Origin: a virus
Strand: one strand, 5' to 3'
Virus record (IMG/VR): IMGVR_UViG_3300046714_000321
Coordinates: 1 to 52,519 of that record
Length of the DNA stretch: 52,519 nucleotides
Position 1 is the stretch's first letter, and every line of letters begins with the position of its first letter. Both the position numbers and the translations under genes were made by a program. Positions 24,425 to 33,431 of this stretch are shown in pieces. The notes beneath the pieces are model-generated. The model was not told where the DNA came from. It ran no database searches and worked only from the letters and a program-made list of their open reading frames with translations.

Positions 24425-24614
24425 GATAGGGGCCCGAGGACCCTGGCGCGATCTGATTCTGGCCTACGGGACGTTAAAGGAATTCGCGGCTTTAGTCGGC
24501 GTCACGCCCAGCACGATTACCAAATGGGAGCGGGGCACCCACCCCGTTTCGAAACTGGCCGTGTCCCGTATTCGAGCCCTCGCGAAACGCAAGGGTTTAC
24601 CGTCGCCCGTCTAA
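24414..24614 (+). CDS. Cro/CI-type HTH regulator
   Basis: The 66-residue protein contains a compact helix-turn-helix, LKEFAALVGVTPSTITKWER, followed by a recognition-helix flank GTHPVSKLAVSRIRALAKRK. It is the size of phage Cro-like or MqsA-type regulators. It is convergent with and overlaps by 4 bp the zinc protease gene at 24611. It is a candidate to bind one of the dyads in this genome. Confidence 0.75.
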   Translation: MAREIGARGPWRDLILAYGTLKEFAALVGVTPSTITKWERGTHPVSKLAVSRIRALAKRKGLPSPV

Positions 24615-25216
24615 CGCGGAGGCGCCCAGCCGCACGAGCGGAGGTGGTCGTAACGCCACGCCGGCCGGATACTTGCGAGGGCCCGGATCGTCACATCGTC
24701 GATGCACGGCGCCCCGAAGGTGTAACCCGGAAACATGAGGGTCCCCACGATACCGATGTGGTTCATACCCAGCGTGTGCCCGATCTCATGCATCATGATT
24801 GCCTTTAAATTCCGCTCACCTACGGCCAGGCTGCACACGTAAATCACGGGGGAGCCAAGGTCCGTAACGAAAGCCAGGGTGCCATCATCGCACGAGAGGT
24901 TGTCCCCGAGGCGGATAACCAGGCGCCCCTGGCCCGTGGCCTGTACGTCCTTCAGGGCGTCCTCCAGCATCGGGAAATCCGCGGCGTCCTCCCGGATGCC
25001 GAAGTAGTCGTAACCGTTGAGGGCCAGGTTCCACTCGGAGAATGCGGCCTTGATCTGGTCTCGCTCGTTTTCCGTGAAATCCGCGTCGATGGTTACCGGC
25101 TGATACCGAGCCACGTAATCCACCGGGGGCGTGGCTGGCCTGTAGGTTAAAGCGCTCTCCGTGGAGAAACAGGCGACCAAAACGAGGGCGAGAAACAGAA
25201 AAAACGCGTACCGCAT
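24611..25216 (-). CDS. Secreted lipoprotein zinc metalloprotease (matrixin-like)
   Basis: The 201-residue protein has a type II signal peptide (FFLFLALVLVACFS, lipobox Cys near residue 16). Near residues 142-152 is MMHEIGHTLGMNH, the full zinc site HExxHxxGxxH, followed by GTLMFPGY as the Met-turn. This is a metzincin of the matrixin kind with its catalytic Glu intact. It would be tethered to the cell membrane and face outwards or to the periplasm. A divergent second lipoprotease starts 36 bp away. In a phage this suggests cell-surface modification by a lysogen or help in lysis; both are inference. Confidence 0.82.
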   Translation of the reverse strand: MRYAFFLFLALVLVACFSTESALTYRPATPPVDYVARYQPVTIDADFTENERDQIKAAFSEWNLALNGYDYFGIREDAADFPMLEDALKDVQATGQGRLVIRLGDNLSCDDGTLAFVTDLGSPVIYVCSLAVGERNLKAIMMHEIGHTLGMNHIGIVGTLMFPGYTFGAPCIDDVTIRALASIRPAWRYDHLRSCGWAPPR

Positions 25217-25252
25217 TGCAAAGCGGTAGCCGATAACTATTAGTTAACAGAC
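25217..25252. promoter_or_regulatory. Divergent dyad promoter between the two proteases
   Basis: GATAACTATTAGTTAAC (25232-25248) is a near-palindrome. On the plus strand TATTAG (25238-25243) plus six bases and GAC leads to ATG 25253 (3-nt leader). On the minus strand TAATAG (25242-25237) plus six bases leads to a 14-nt leader before ATG 25216. Both genes probably share one control site. Confidence 0.6.
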
Positions 25253-25849
25253 ATGCGTTATCTGATCGGCGTCCTGGTTTTCCTCGTGGTCTGGCTCCTC
25301 GGTTGTTCGTCCGGCGTGACGGATCCTCCGGTAGTTAAGGAATATCCAGAGGTTTGCTCACTAATCGACCAGGCCCCGGCCGAGTCTTTAACGGCCGTTC
25401 GGCTGGTTATGGAGCCCACGATTACGCCCCTGGAGGCCGTGCTTATCGTCGACGCCGCGGCCGAGTGGGAGCAAGCGGGGTGCCGCCTCCACTTCGTTCT
25501 CGAGTACTCGGACGTCGTCCACGGCGCCAACGAACCTCACACGATTCGCTTCCGGCACGGGGACCCGGTGGGTCACGAGGGCTTGGGAGCGAAGGCCTTC
25601 TCCCCGCACCTGCTCCAGACCGATATCGAAATCTACGCCACCTGGCACCCCCGCCTTCGGACGATCGTCCTTCACGAGCTTGGGCACGCCCTGGACCTCG
25701 GTTGGGGCGGTTCCGACCACTACCGCGGGGAAAAAGCGGCCGTCATGCACCCGGCCCTGGAGGACGCGGCCGACCACCTCGAGGACGTGGACGTGCTGGC
25801 CCTACGCGAAATCTGGCAGTGTTCTACCGAAGGAACCGGCCAGCCGTGA
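25253..25849 (+). CDS. Second secreted lipoprotein zinc protease
   Basis: The 198-residue protein has a type II signal (LIGVLVFLVVWLLGCSSG). The zinc site VLHELGHALDLGWGGSDH is near residues 139-156, with a later AAVMHPALED that could be the Met-turn. It keeps the catalytic Glu. It differs from the first protease in the spacing of the third His. The two proteins share size, architecture and position of the active site and are likely distant relatives. Its end overlaps the tail-tip gene (25824) by 26 bp on the other strand. Confidence 0.78.
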   Translation: MRYLIGVLVFLVVWLLGCSSGVTDPPVVKEYPEVCSLIDQAPAESLTAVRLVMEPTITPLEAVLIVDAAAEWEQAGCRLHFVLEYSDVVHGANEPHTIRFRHGDPVGHEGLGAKAFSPHLLQTDIEIYATWHPRLRTIVLHELGHALDLGWGGSDHYRGEKAAVMHPALEDAADHLEDVDVLALREIWQCSTEGTGQP

Positions 25850-27194
25850 GGCTGAGGGCCAGGGCCGCCGTATTGTACGCGCAAAACTGGTAAGCCCCGT
25901 CCTGGTCGCGCGCGCACGTGACCTGGGGATAGATAAACTTGGAGTTCCCGAGGCTCACGCTCGCGTGGGGGAGGACGAACGTGGGCACCCGGTGCGGGGT
26001 GTAACTCAGTTCGGACGTGGTGTACCAGAGGCCACAAGGGTTTTCGTTCCACCCGAAAGCGGCGGTATCCATCTCGGCCATGCAGATCAGGTCCCCGCAC
26101 GCCGACACGCCGGTCAGGTGGTGCGCCGTGAGGGTGAACCGGAGCGTCCAGCTGGTGCCGTTGGTCGAGGTGTAAAGCTTGGAGTCCGTGCCGTCGCTGG
26201 CCAGGAGGATAAATCCGTGCTGGTCGCTGTAGGCCAGGGCGCGGCATCGGTAGGAGCCGGAGTAGGGCACGGTTTCGCAGGTCTGGCCAAGGCTGAAAGA
26301 ATTGGTGACCAGGATGTAGCCCGCGCACGTGGCGGCCGTCAGGCCAGTGAAAGCCACGTTGAGGCCGGTCGCGCCGCCGCTGACGAATTTCCAGCCGTTG
26401 TCCTGCATGTCTCCGGTGGACGTGTCCGCGGCCTGGAGATCGACGGGGGACGTTGGGATAAAGGTCGAAACGTCCGAGTAGGAGGACCCGTCCGGAGTGG
26501 TGAACATGTGGTTTTTATTGTCATCGGCGCTGTAACCGATGGCCACTATACCGGTAATCCCGCCGGACGAGAACGTGGACTCCATGCACGACCACTCCAT
26601 GGAGATGGCCCCCACCGGCTGGATGAGGGAGTCGGCGATCACGCCCGAGGAGGCCGTGTAAACCGAAACCTTCGTGTCGTCGTTACTGGTGCCGACTACG
26701 CTACCGTCCCGGCCGACCGCGAAGACGGTGGGGGAGCTCCAGGAGTCCGTGAGGACCCCGATCAGGTTCCAGTTCACCTGGTCCACGGAGTAGAAAAGAT
26801 TCGTGTCGTCGTCGGTAACTGACGTCTGGGTCATGTACCAGATACCCTGGTTGAATGGCTTGGTACCGCTTCCGCCCAGCGCGGCCATGGGGGCGGCCCA
26901 GCGCACGCGCGAGAAACGACGGGTGCCCACGCCGACGGCGAAAGGCGTCTGATACCCGTGCCAGTTATTGACCTGCAACTGGCCAAGAAACTGCATGAAG
27001 GCATCGGCCGCGTTCTGACCCTCCTCGCCACGCTGGGCCAGGACGTCGTTTACCTCGTCCACGGCGATGGGGCGGCTGGGAACAAAACCATCGTCAGCCG
27101 GCACGACTCGCTTGGGCAGTCCGTCCCACTCCTCGCCCGGATCGGAGTAGTTTCCACTGGCCCATTCGGCAAATACGGGGGTTTGCGGCTTCAT
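25824..27194 (-). CDS. Tail-tip / receptor-binding beta-propeller-like protein
   Basis: This 456-residue protein is the last gene of the baseplate operon. The first 110 residues contain a tail-attachment-like part (RPIAVDEVNDVLAQRGEEGQ). The rest is a series of repeated beta blades with short bulges (NLFYSVDQVNWNLIGVLTDS, YTSTNGTSWTLRFTLT, DGSSYSDVSTF), resembling BNR/sialidase-like propellers. It probably binds the host surface. It overlaps the previous gene by ATGA. The assignment rests on gene order and repeats. Confidence 0.65.
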   Translation of the reverse strand: MKPQTPVFAEWASGNYSDPGEEWDGLPKRVVPADDGFVPSRPIAVDEVNDVLAQRGEEGQNAADAFMQFLGQLQVNNWHGYQTPFAVGVGTRRFSRVRWAAPMAALGGSGTKPFNQGIWYMTQTSVTDDDTNLFYSVDQVNWNLIGVLTDSWSSPTVFAVGRDGSVVGTSNDDTKVSVYTASSGVIADSLIQPVGAISMEWSCMESTFSSGGITGIVAIGYSADDNKNHMFTTPDGSSYSDVSTFIPTSPVDLQAADTSTGDMQDNGWKFVSGGATGLNVAFTGLTAATCAGYILVTNSFSLGQTCETVPYSGSYRCRALAYSDQHGFILLASDGTDSKLYTSTNGTSWTLRFTLTAHHLTGVSACGDLICMAEMDTAAFGWNENPCGLWYTTSELSYTPHRVPTFVLPHASVSLGNSKFIYPQVTCARDQDGAYQFCAYNTAALALSLTAGRFLR

Positions 27195-27784
27195 GTGACT
27201 CCGATAGATGCGGCCGTAGGCATTCCGACCGTGTTATCCCCGGACCAGCCGGTGGTGTTATCGTTTAGGCTAGGGTCCCCGGTCCAGCCCCAGCGGGCCA
27301 CGTCGGCCGGGTCGCCTCCCCAGTATTCGAGGACCGCGTAAACGCCCTGGGGCTTCACGCGCTTCAGGAGCTTGGCGATCTCCTGGGGCTGGTCCACGTT
27401 GACCAGGGTGAGGGTAAACGCCGCGATGGCCCCTTCCGTGTAGTCCACGGTTTCGGCCAGGGTCAGGTCCCCGAACTTGATCACGTCCTCGGGCCGCCCG
27501 GTGGAGCGGTTAACATGAATCCGTAACCTGATAGCAGCGCGGTAAGCCTCATCGGTGCGGCCCTCGCGGTCCTGGCCGACGATCTCCCCGAGGGCTTCTA
27601 GCTGCACCCCGACCGCGTCATCCAGGTTGAAGCGGGCCAGGAGTTCCCAGAAAAGGGCCTCGATGCGGTCACACCACGCGACCAGCGCGCGCATGAGGGC
27701 GGCCGTATTCGGGAGGTTCCGGTACTTCTGCGTTAGCGAAGCAACGGCCTCTGTCTGGTGACTGGCGATCGGCTCGGGGATCAT
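27191..27784 (-). CDS. DUF2612-like baseplate protein (gpI-like)
   Basis: The 197-residue protein reads RIEALFWELLARFNLDDAVG, VQLEALGEIVGQDREGRTDE and YRAAIRLRIHVNRSTG, the pattern of DUF2612/tail protein I-type wedge proteins. It follows the J-like gene as gpI follows gpJ in P2. It links the wedge to the fibre. It overlaps its neighbours by 4 bp on both sides. Confidence 0.8.
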   Translation of the reverse strand: MIPEPIASHQTEAVASLTQKYRNLPNTAALMRALVAWCDRIEALFWELLARFNLDDAVGVQLEALGEIVGQDREGRTDEAYRAAIRLRIHVNRSTGRPEDVIKFGDLTLAETVDYTEGAIAAFTLTLVNVDQPQEIAKLLKRVKPQGVYAVLEYWGGDPADVARWGWTGDPSLNDNTTGWSGDNTVGMPTAASIGVT

Positions 27785-28962
27785 ACGTGGGTGACCGTGA
27801 TCCGCCCGGTATCGAACGTGGCGATCTGCCGGGACCCGACCGGGATATTTGCCGTGGCCGTGGGCGACGAGCCGAAATCGAGCTCCAGGGCTGGCACGTC
27901 GGTAACGCCGCGCACGGTGAGGCCAGCCGCACGGAAGGCCAGGGCGATCACGTCGTCCCCCATCTCGAGGGCGTCACCCAGGGCCACGAGGGCGTCCTTG
28001 ATCTGGTCGTCGCCGTCCGCCGGGAAGGAGGTCAGGTCCACCGTGGCGAACACATCGAAGTAAATCGGGACCTGGGTCGCGCGCGTAAAGCTCACGTCCC
28101 GGAGGCGCCCCTTGGAGTCCCTGGCCTGGGCCGTCGTGGTCCCGTACGCGCGCATACCCGCGGGCTTGTTATCCCAGATGGCTTGGGCAATTTCCGTGTC
28201 GTCCGCGTCCATTCCGACGTCGTCCCAGACCACGATTTCGAACGACTTGCCCGGGAGGCCATCGTCGTCCGTGGTGAGCAAAACGTTTTCGAAACCGGCC
28301 ACGGCCAGCACCCCGTCCAGCTCCTCCACGGCGGCCACGCACGAGTCCAAGGTACAGTCACCCTGGGCCGGCAGTTCCTGCTTGCGGCGGATCCGGAGGT
28401 CCGTGTCTTCCTCGAGATTGTTCCCCAGCTCCGCGTCCAGGGGATTGGTCACGGTATTCCAGCCCGACACGGTCGAAACGATGTTGATCAGGGTCCCCGA
28501 ATTCGCGGCCGTGGGGCCAGTGGTCGTACACTCGAAATCCCCGACGTACGTGCCGGCCGTGGTCGAGGTCACATCGGCCATGAGGGAGAAGAGGACGCCC
28601 GGAATATCCGGATTGTTGATCAGGGACCCGGCCGGGACCGTCGTGGACGCGTCCAGATCCAGCTCCACGTCCCGGGCGATGCTGGCCTTCGGCTCCTTCC
28701 GGCGCGTGCCAGTGAGAGCGCAAACATTGTCCAGGAGGCGCTTCTCGGCCGCCTTGGGGTTCATTTGGTTGTGACAGGTGGCCCCCAGCTCCCAGAGGCG
28801 TTGTTCCCGAAGCGCGATGCGGCCGACGATCTGGCCAAGCGGGCTGGTCTCCCCCAGGTCCTGGCCAGCGTCGATATTGGCCCAGATATCCGCCTTCAGG
28901 GCGTCCTGGATTTCCGTAACTGTCGGGACCGTAAGGCCCTCATCCGTGAGTCCGTATGTCAT
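27781..28962 (-). CDS. Baseplate J-like wedge protein
   Basis: The 393-residue protein starts MTYGLTDEGLTVPTVTEIQD and has IGRIALREQRLWELGATCHN and a middle domain with DTDLRIRRKQELPAQGDCTL and SCVAAVEELDGVLAVAGFEN. This is the baseplate_J signature. It is the main wedge protein around the hub and transmits contraction. The order 28959 (gp25-like), J-like, DUF2612 matches many contractile phages. Confidence 0.92.
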   Translation of the reverse strand: MTYGLTDEGLTVPTVTEIQDALKADIWANIDAGQDLGETSPLGQIVGRIALREQRLWELGATCHNQMNPKAAEKRLLDNVCALTGTRRKEPKASIARDVELDLDASTTVPAGSLINNPDIPGVLFSLMADVTSTTAGTYVGDFECTTTGPTAANSGTLINIVSTVSGWNTVTNPLDAELGNNLEEDTDLRIRRKQELPAQGDCTLDSCVAAVEELDGVLAVAGFENVLLTTDDDGLPGKSFEIVVWDDVGMDADDTEIAQAIWDNKPAGMRAYGTTTAQARDSKGRLRDVSFTRATQVPIYFDVFATVDLTSFPADGDDQIKDALVALGDALEMGDDVIALAFRAAGLTVRGVTDVPALELDFGSSPTATANIPVGSRQIATFDTGRITVTHV

Positions 28963-29342
28963 GGCGCCGTCACGATAAAGGGCCGCACGGACCCTCCGGT
29001 AACCGTAGACCCGTCATTGATTTTGGCCTCAAATTCAAAGTCCAGACTCCTCGTGGCCTTGTCAAACGTCAGCTCCATGACCGGCACGGAAACGACGTTT
29101 TCCACGGAGAGGATTATCTTCTGGAAAAGGCCTCGGATAATCGCCAGGTTAGGGCGCTTGACCAGGACCAGGTCCAGGTACGGGACGCCGATCCGGCTGT
29201 CCAGAACCGACTCCCCCAGGCCGATTCCAAAGGCGTTTTTGATGCGAATGGCGGCCACCTCTCCGGGGTCGTCCTCGATCAGGAGGCGCCCGTTCTCGAA
29301 AACAATGTCCCCCGTCGCGTCCTGTTTAATGCACGTAATCAT
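28959..29342 (-). CDS. gp25/W-like baseplate wedge protein
   Basis: The 127-residue protein has DPGEVAAIRIKNAFGIGLGE and LDSRIGVPYLDLVLVKRPNL, typical of the gpW/gp25 lysozyme-like wedge protein that nucleates sheath assembly. It lies between the spike and J-like genes and overlaps the latter by 4 bp. Confidence 0.85.
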   Translation of the reverse strand: MITCIKQDATGDIVFENGRLLIEDDPGEVAAIRIKNAFGIGLGESVLDSRIGVPYLDLVLVKRPNLAIIRGLFQKIILSVENVVSVPVMELTFDKATRSLDFEFEAKINDGSTVTGGSVRPFIVTAP

Positions 29343-29346
29343 GGGG

Positions 29347-30018
29347 TTACAGAGCCTTTACGGTGGCCGCGGCCGTGGTCGGCTGGGCGCCCAGGGGGGT
29401 GATCGGGCTTGAAGTGGTACCGCCACCTCCAGGGGCCGTGTGGGTGTGGGCGTTGATGTAAGTCCGCATCGCCGCGATAACCCCATCGACCTTGGAGGCC
29501 AGGGCGACGTAATCCACGGCCATCCGATTCAGGAGGATTTCCAGCTCCTTAACCTGGATCTGGGTCCCGCCCGAGATCCCCAGGATAGCCGCGGCCTGGC
29601 GTTCGAAAGCCTCCGCGGGCGAGCGCGGTTCGGCCATGGGCTTCAGGCGCGGAACCCAGTAACAGGACTGGTAAGCGTGCCGGCTTACGTTCTCCGGCTC
29701 CAGTCCAGGTATCCCCTCGATATCCCAGTGGGAAGTGTCGAAGGTCGAAAAGTGCAGCATGCCCACGTCCCCCTGGCTAAGCGGAAACGTGAGGTCGAAA
29801 ATCCCTCCGCCCGGAAAGCAGACGAGGACTTTCGGGATGGCCGGAGGGTCCCGGTACTCCCACCCGTCCGCCGTGGGGACGGGAATCTGGGCCACCGGCT
29901 GGACGTCCACGGTCCCCAAGGCCGGGTCAAAGGTAATCACCCGCGCGGGGATCGACGTCCAGATATCGTGCCGGGCGCTTTCCATGTGCGCCTGGATAAC
30001 TTCGGGGAGAGACGTCAC
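29347..30018 (-). CDS. Baseplate spike (gp138/gpV-like)
   Basis: The 223-residue protein starts at GTG with a CTGGGGG site. Residues 20-110 form an OB-like domain (IWTSIPARVITFDPALGTVD, FPGGGIFDLTFPLSQGDVGM). The C-terminus has INAHTHTAPGGGGTTSSP, the His-rich spike/tip pattern of gp138-type and Mu gpV-type spikes. It punctures the outer layer of the cell at contraction. Confidence 0.85.
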   Translation of the reverse strand: MTSLPEVIQAHMESARHDIWTSIPARVITFDPALGTVDVQPVAQIPVPTADGWEYRDPPAIPKVLVCFPGGGIFDLTFPLSQGDVGMLHFSTFDTSHWDIEGIPGLEPENVSRHAYQSCYWVPRLKPMAEPRSPAEAFERQAAAILGISGGTQIQVKELEILLNRMAVDYVALASKVDGVIAAMRTYINAHTHTAPGGGGTTSSPITPLGAQPTTAAATVKAL

Positions 30019-30034
30019 CCCCAGAAACTAGCTA

Positions 30035-30847
30035 TCAGAACTTTTTGCAGACCAGCGTGCAGCTCCAGTCATCGCCGCGGGTGTCGCCGGTAAACTCAGT
30101 TTCTTCAATGCGATAGCCACCCTTGACCCCATGGCTATTGAAAAGCACGATCTGTCCAGGGATGAGGTCCGGGATCAGCTGGGTCTGGGCATGGACCTTC
30201 CCCTCGTTATCCACCGACGGGGAGCCCAGGAGACCCGTCCCGGGGCTTAGCAAGTAGGCCAGGCCCTCCCGAGGCTTGCCCTTGTCCAGAATCTGTACCT
30301 GGCCGTTTTGGATGGACCACTCCAGGCCGGCGCTTTCACAGAAGTCAGTCATGCGCGAGGCCACGTTGCCCACGATGACCTGGCGGCCACCGAGGCTCAC
30401 CACACCCTTGGCCCTCAGCTTGGCCAGCGCGAAAGGGAGGTTTCCCGTACCCACGCCCAGGGCCTTTACGATGGCCGTCAGGGCCAGGTCCGGGGGCGTC
30501 TTCGGCCCGATGACCTGGTAAAGGCCGTTTTTACGCGCGCTCTCCCCGTCGCCCGAGGAAAGTTCCGTCACCCAGTCCGCGCCGTCTTTGACCGTGGGGG
30601 CCGTCCGGAGCTCCCCGAGGTAAATCTGGCCGATGTTAGATTTGTACCCCGCGCGAAGTTTGACGGCCGCCTTTTTCTTCGCAGATCCAAGGGCTTTCTG
30701 GGTCGACGGGGCCAGGTTGAAGATATTGATCTCCGCCGTATTCGGCTCCGGCTTCAGGTTCTTTTTGACCCGAAAGGTACAGTCGAAGTCCGAAAGCTCG
30801 TAAGTATCGACAACCAGCTCTATTTTTCGGTCGAAAAGAAGGGCCAT
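30035..30847 (-). CDS. Baseplate hub protein
   Basis: The 270-residue protein (MALLFDRKIELVVDTYELSD) starts with a beta-barrel-like domain (AEINIFNLAPSTQKALGSAK) and continues with a second (QLIPDLIPGQIVLFNSHGVK), as in gp27/gpD-like hubs. It sits between the plug and spike genes and overlaps the plug by one base. It connects tail tube and spike. Confidence 0.8.
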   Translation of the reverse strand: MALLFDRKIELVVDTYELSDFDCTFRVKKNLKPEPNTAEINIFNLAPSTQKALGSAKKKAAVKLRAGYKSNIGQIYLGELRTAPTVKDGADWVTELSSGDGESARKNGLYQVIGPKTPPDLALTAIVKALGVGTGNLPFALAKLRAKGVVSLGGRQVIVGNVASRMTDFCESAGLEWSIQNGQVQILDKGKPREGLAYLLSPGTGLLGSPSVDNEGKVHAQTQLIPDLIPGQIVLFNSHGVKGGYRIEETEFTGDTRGDDWSCTLVCKKF

Positions 30848-31182
30848 TATGCCCCCGCCAGGTCTTCGACCGTCGCGTAAACCAGCTCCACGCGCTTCCC
30901 CTCGCCCAGCTCCGTCAGGCCCGGGGGCGACTTATCGGCGCCGGACGCGGAGGCCAGCATCTCCCCCTGGGGCATGAGGGGGTTGGCCTTGTAGTCCTCG
31001 AGTAGCGGGACCTCGCAAACGACCTTGATCCCCTTGAGAAGTTCGGTCCCGTCGATCTGGAGAATGTCGAAATACCAGCACGATTCCCGTTCGTTGAACC
31101 GGAAATCCAGGATGTAGTCCGTCCCGTCCATGGCCACGATCTGGGTATAAAACGGGTCTTCGAAGGTCTCGATCAGGATCAT
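30847..31182 (-). CDS. Baseplate plug protein (Pam3 gp18-like)
   Basis: The 111-residue protein (MILIETFEDPFYTQIVAMDG) has DYILDFRFNERESCWYFDIL, the pattern of the small plug proteins first described in the cyanophage Pam3 baseplate. It would sit at the hub near the end of the tail tube. Its position between the Dit-like and hub genes agrees. Confidence 0.75.
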   Translation of the reverse strand: MILIETFEDPFYTQIVAMDGTDYILDFRFNERESCWYFDILQIDGTELLKGIKVVCEVPLLEDYKANPLMPQGEMLASASGADKSPPGLTELGEGKRVELVYATVEDLAGA

Positions 31183-31183
31183 T

Positions 31184-31900
31184 TTACAGGCCCATTTTCT
31201 TGAGCATGGACTGTTTCTTGACCGGGTCCGTTATCTCTTTGCCCTGGGTGGACTTCTTTTTCGGAGGCGTCGCGCGGAGCTCCGTTGGCACGGGCGCGTC
31301 CACGAGGAGAGACTCCACGAACCGGACCTTTTTGAACTCCAGGGAGAACTTCGCCCCGGTGCCCTCGGACGGCGTTTTATTCAGTACGACGCCCGTCAGA
31401 ACCATGTCCTCGTACGTGCGCGTGGACGTGTAGACGGTCAGGACTTCGCCGTCCTCTTTCAGCGTGATCAGCTTTTCGTGCACGGCCAGGACCGCGTCGA
31501 AAGGCACCGCGAACTGGAGCACCCGGGCCACGTACTCCGGCTTTCCGAAGAGAACGTTTCGGATGGCCGACCCCGCCGCATGGAAGAGGGAGCCAGGGGT
31601 AGGCTGTAGCGGGGGCTCGTACGAGGGGACGTCTAGGAGTGACGGCGCTTGCTCGATACCGAAGTTCTCGTTTCCCCCGAAATTGTCCTCCGCGAAAAGT
31701 GGCTCGTTTGAAACCATGCACTCGAAGGAGACGCGGTCCCCGTTCTGGCGGATGTGATCGGCCACATCGGCGCCCTTTTCCACGGCCTTCTCCGTGACCT
31801 CGGACGTGCCCTCGTGGGTCTGGTTCGTTACCGCGTTGAATTTGACAACGTGCGGGAGGCCGATCTTGTCCGACCACTGGATGAAACAGGCCTCATTCAT
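31184..31900 (-). CDS. Dit-like baseplate / tail protein
   Basis: The 238-residue protein begins with an N-terminal domain having TSEVTEKAVEKGADVADHIR and a strand NGDRVSFECMVSNEP, the mark of the Dit-like N-terminal domain of contractile phages. It joins the tape measure/tube region to the hub. The C-terminal 35 residues are Lys-rich (PPKKKSTQGKEITDPVKKQS). It overlaps the tape measure stop (ATGA). Confidence 0.78.
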   Translation of the reverse strand: MNEACFIQWSDKIGLPHVVKFNAVTNQTHEGTSEVTEKAVEKGADVADHIRQNGDRVSFECMVSNEPLFAEDNFGGNENFGIEQAPSLLDVPSYEPPLQPTPGSLFHAAGSAIRNVLFGKPEYVARVLQFAVPFDAVLAVHEKLITLKEDGEVLTVYTSTRTYEDMVLTGVVLNKTPSEGTGAKFSLEFKKVRFVESLLVDAPVPTELRATPPKKKSTQGKEITDPVKKQSMLKKMGL

Positions 31901-33429
31901 CGGATTGACCCCGCCTCAAGGGCGCTACGGAGGTCCGTATTGTCCCGCTGGAAACTCTGGACCTTGCGCGCCACGGCCGTCGGGTCTCCCGCGCCATTGA
32001 CGTTGATTTCCACCTGATTCGTCTGGGTGACGTTCGGGGAGACCATGCCACCCCACTGGGGCCCGTTCGCGCTGGGCGCGGGGACCGAGAGGAGGCCGGG
32101 GTTAGAGCCGGAGCCGAAAACTGTATCCCCGGCCTTATCAATGGCCTTGCCGGCCTTGCCCTCGGGCGTAAGCAGGGACCCGGCCGCGCCGGCCTTGGAA
32201 AAGATGGCATCGAAGACGGAGCCACCCTTTTTACGGACGTCGCCGAAGGCGTTCGCCATCTCCCCAATGGCCGTAACCAGGCCCCCGAGAAGCGTGAGGG
32301 CCGAGGCCATGATTTTCACGAGCCAGACGAACACATTGAGGATCGGGGGGAGCACGGCTTTGCCCACGTCCCCCAGGGCCTGGAGGGCCGGGCTGGCCGC
32401 GTTGAAGGCCACCACGAGTTGGTCCCACACGCCCCAGAGCTGTTTCGCGAATTCCGAAGCGGCGCCCGCACCGAAAAGCTTGTCCATCGTCTCGCCGATG
32501 ACCGACTCCCCGCCCGTCATGAGCGTGTAGAGGTCCTCGAAAAGCAGGAAAAGCCCGGTCGCAAACAGGATGATCGGGGACTTAGCCAGGATCCCCATGA
32601 CGTTCACGAGGCGGCCGATGGCGAACGCGCCACCCAGGCCCATGGCCACGAGGCCAGCCTGGACCACGTTGGTTTCAGACGCGAGCTTACGCGCCTTGGC
32701 CGCCCACTCGGTGAGCTTTACGGCGATGTTTTTGACGATGGGAAGGAGGGCCAAGGCCACCTGAGACTTGAGGGCGCGCGTCACGAAACCCAGCCGGTCC
32801 AGCTGGTCGCCCGCCTCATCGGCCGCGTGGATAAAGTCGTGGCCGAGGATAATCCCCAGGTCGTCCGCTTCCTTGAAAAGCTTTTCGAAACCCTCACGAC
32901 CCTCGGCCAAGGCCGGGAGGAGAGCCGCGCCGCCGCGCCCGAAAAGCTTCATGGCCGCCGCGGTCCGCTGGGCCTGGCTGTCCATGCTGTCCAGGGCGTC
33001 CACGACGTCCAGGAACACGTCCGACGTCTCCCGGGGGCCCTGGCTGTCCTTGAGGGCGATACCCAGCCCTGCGAAGCTCTGGACCGCTTCCTTGTTCCCG
33101 TCGGCCGCGTTGCCGATATTCTTGTTCAGGAACCCCAGGGCCGTGCCCATGGTGTCGGCCGAGATGCCAGCCAGTTTCCCGGCATACTCGAATTTCTGGA
33201 GCTCATCCGTGCCCACGCCCAGGCGAAGAGCCGTATCGTTGATCCGGGAGCCAAGCTCGATTTGCTCGTGGATGAGGTCCTTGATCCCGACCACGACGGC
33301 CGCGCCCGCGATGGCTGCGCCGAAACCCTTGATCGAGTCAAGGGCGCCGCCCATGCGCTTTTCGAAGGTATCCAGGTCCTTCGAATCGACCTCAACGCCA
33401 AGGGTCGCCAGGATTTCGCGGAGTGCCAT
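31897..33429 (-). CDS. Tail tape measure protein
   Basis: The 510-residue protein starts MALREILATLGVEVDSKDLD, a common opening of tape measure proteins. Long helices follow, with hydrophobic segments in the middle (AGLVAMGLGGAFAIGRLVNV, PIILFATGLFLLFEDLYTLM) and again near 370-395. It sets tail length; at about 0.15 nm per residue the tail would be about 75 nm (rule of thumb). It follows the tail assembly chaperone. Confidence 0.9.
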   Translation of the reverse strand: MALREILATLGVEVDSKDLDTFEKRMGGALDSIKGFGAAIAGAAVVVGIKDLIHEQIELGSRINDTALRLGVGTDELQKFEYAGKLAGISADTMGTALGFLNKNIGNAADGNKEAVQSFAGLGIALKDSQGPRETSDVFLDVVDALDSMDSQAQRTAAAMKLFGRGGAALLPALAEGREGFEKLFKEADDLGIILGHDFIHAADEAGDQLDRLGFVTRALKSQVALALLPIVKNIAVKLTEWAAKARKLASETNVVQAGLVAMGLGGAFAIGRLVNVMGILAKSPIILFATGLFLLFEDLYTLMTGGESVIGETMDKLFGAGAASEFAKQLWGVWDQLVVAFNAASPALQALGDVGKAVLPPILNVFVWLVKIMASALTLLGGLVTAIGEMANAFGDVRKKGGSVFDAIFSKAGAAGSLLTPEGKAGKAIDKAGDTVFGSGSNPGLLSVPAPSANGPQWGGMVSPNVTQTNQVEINVNGAGDPTAVARKVQSFQRDNTDLRSALEAGSIR

Positions 33430-33431
33430 GG

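Noticed and set aside
25680-26822. 380-codon plus-strand frame after the second protease
   Set aside because: It is antisense to the tail-tip gene and in another frame of the protease gene; there is no start signal.
27787-29412. 541-codon plus-strand open frame
   Set aside because: It lies antisense to the J-like and gp25-like baseplate genes, which have clear family motifs. The antisense product shows no motif.
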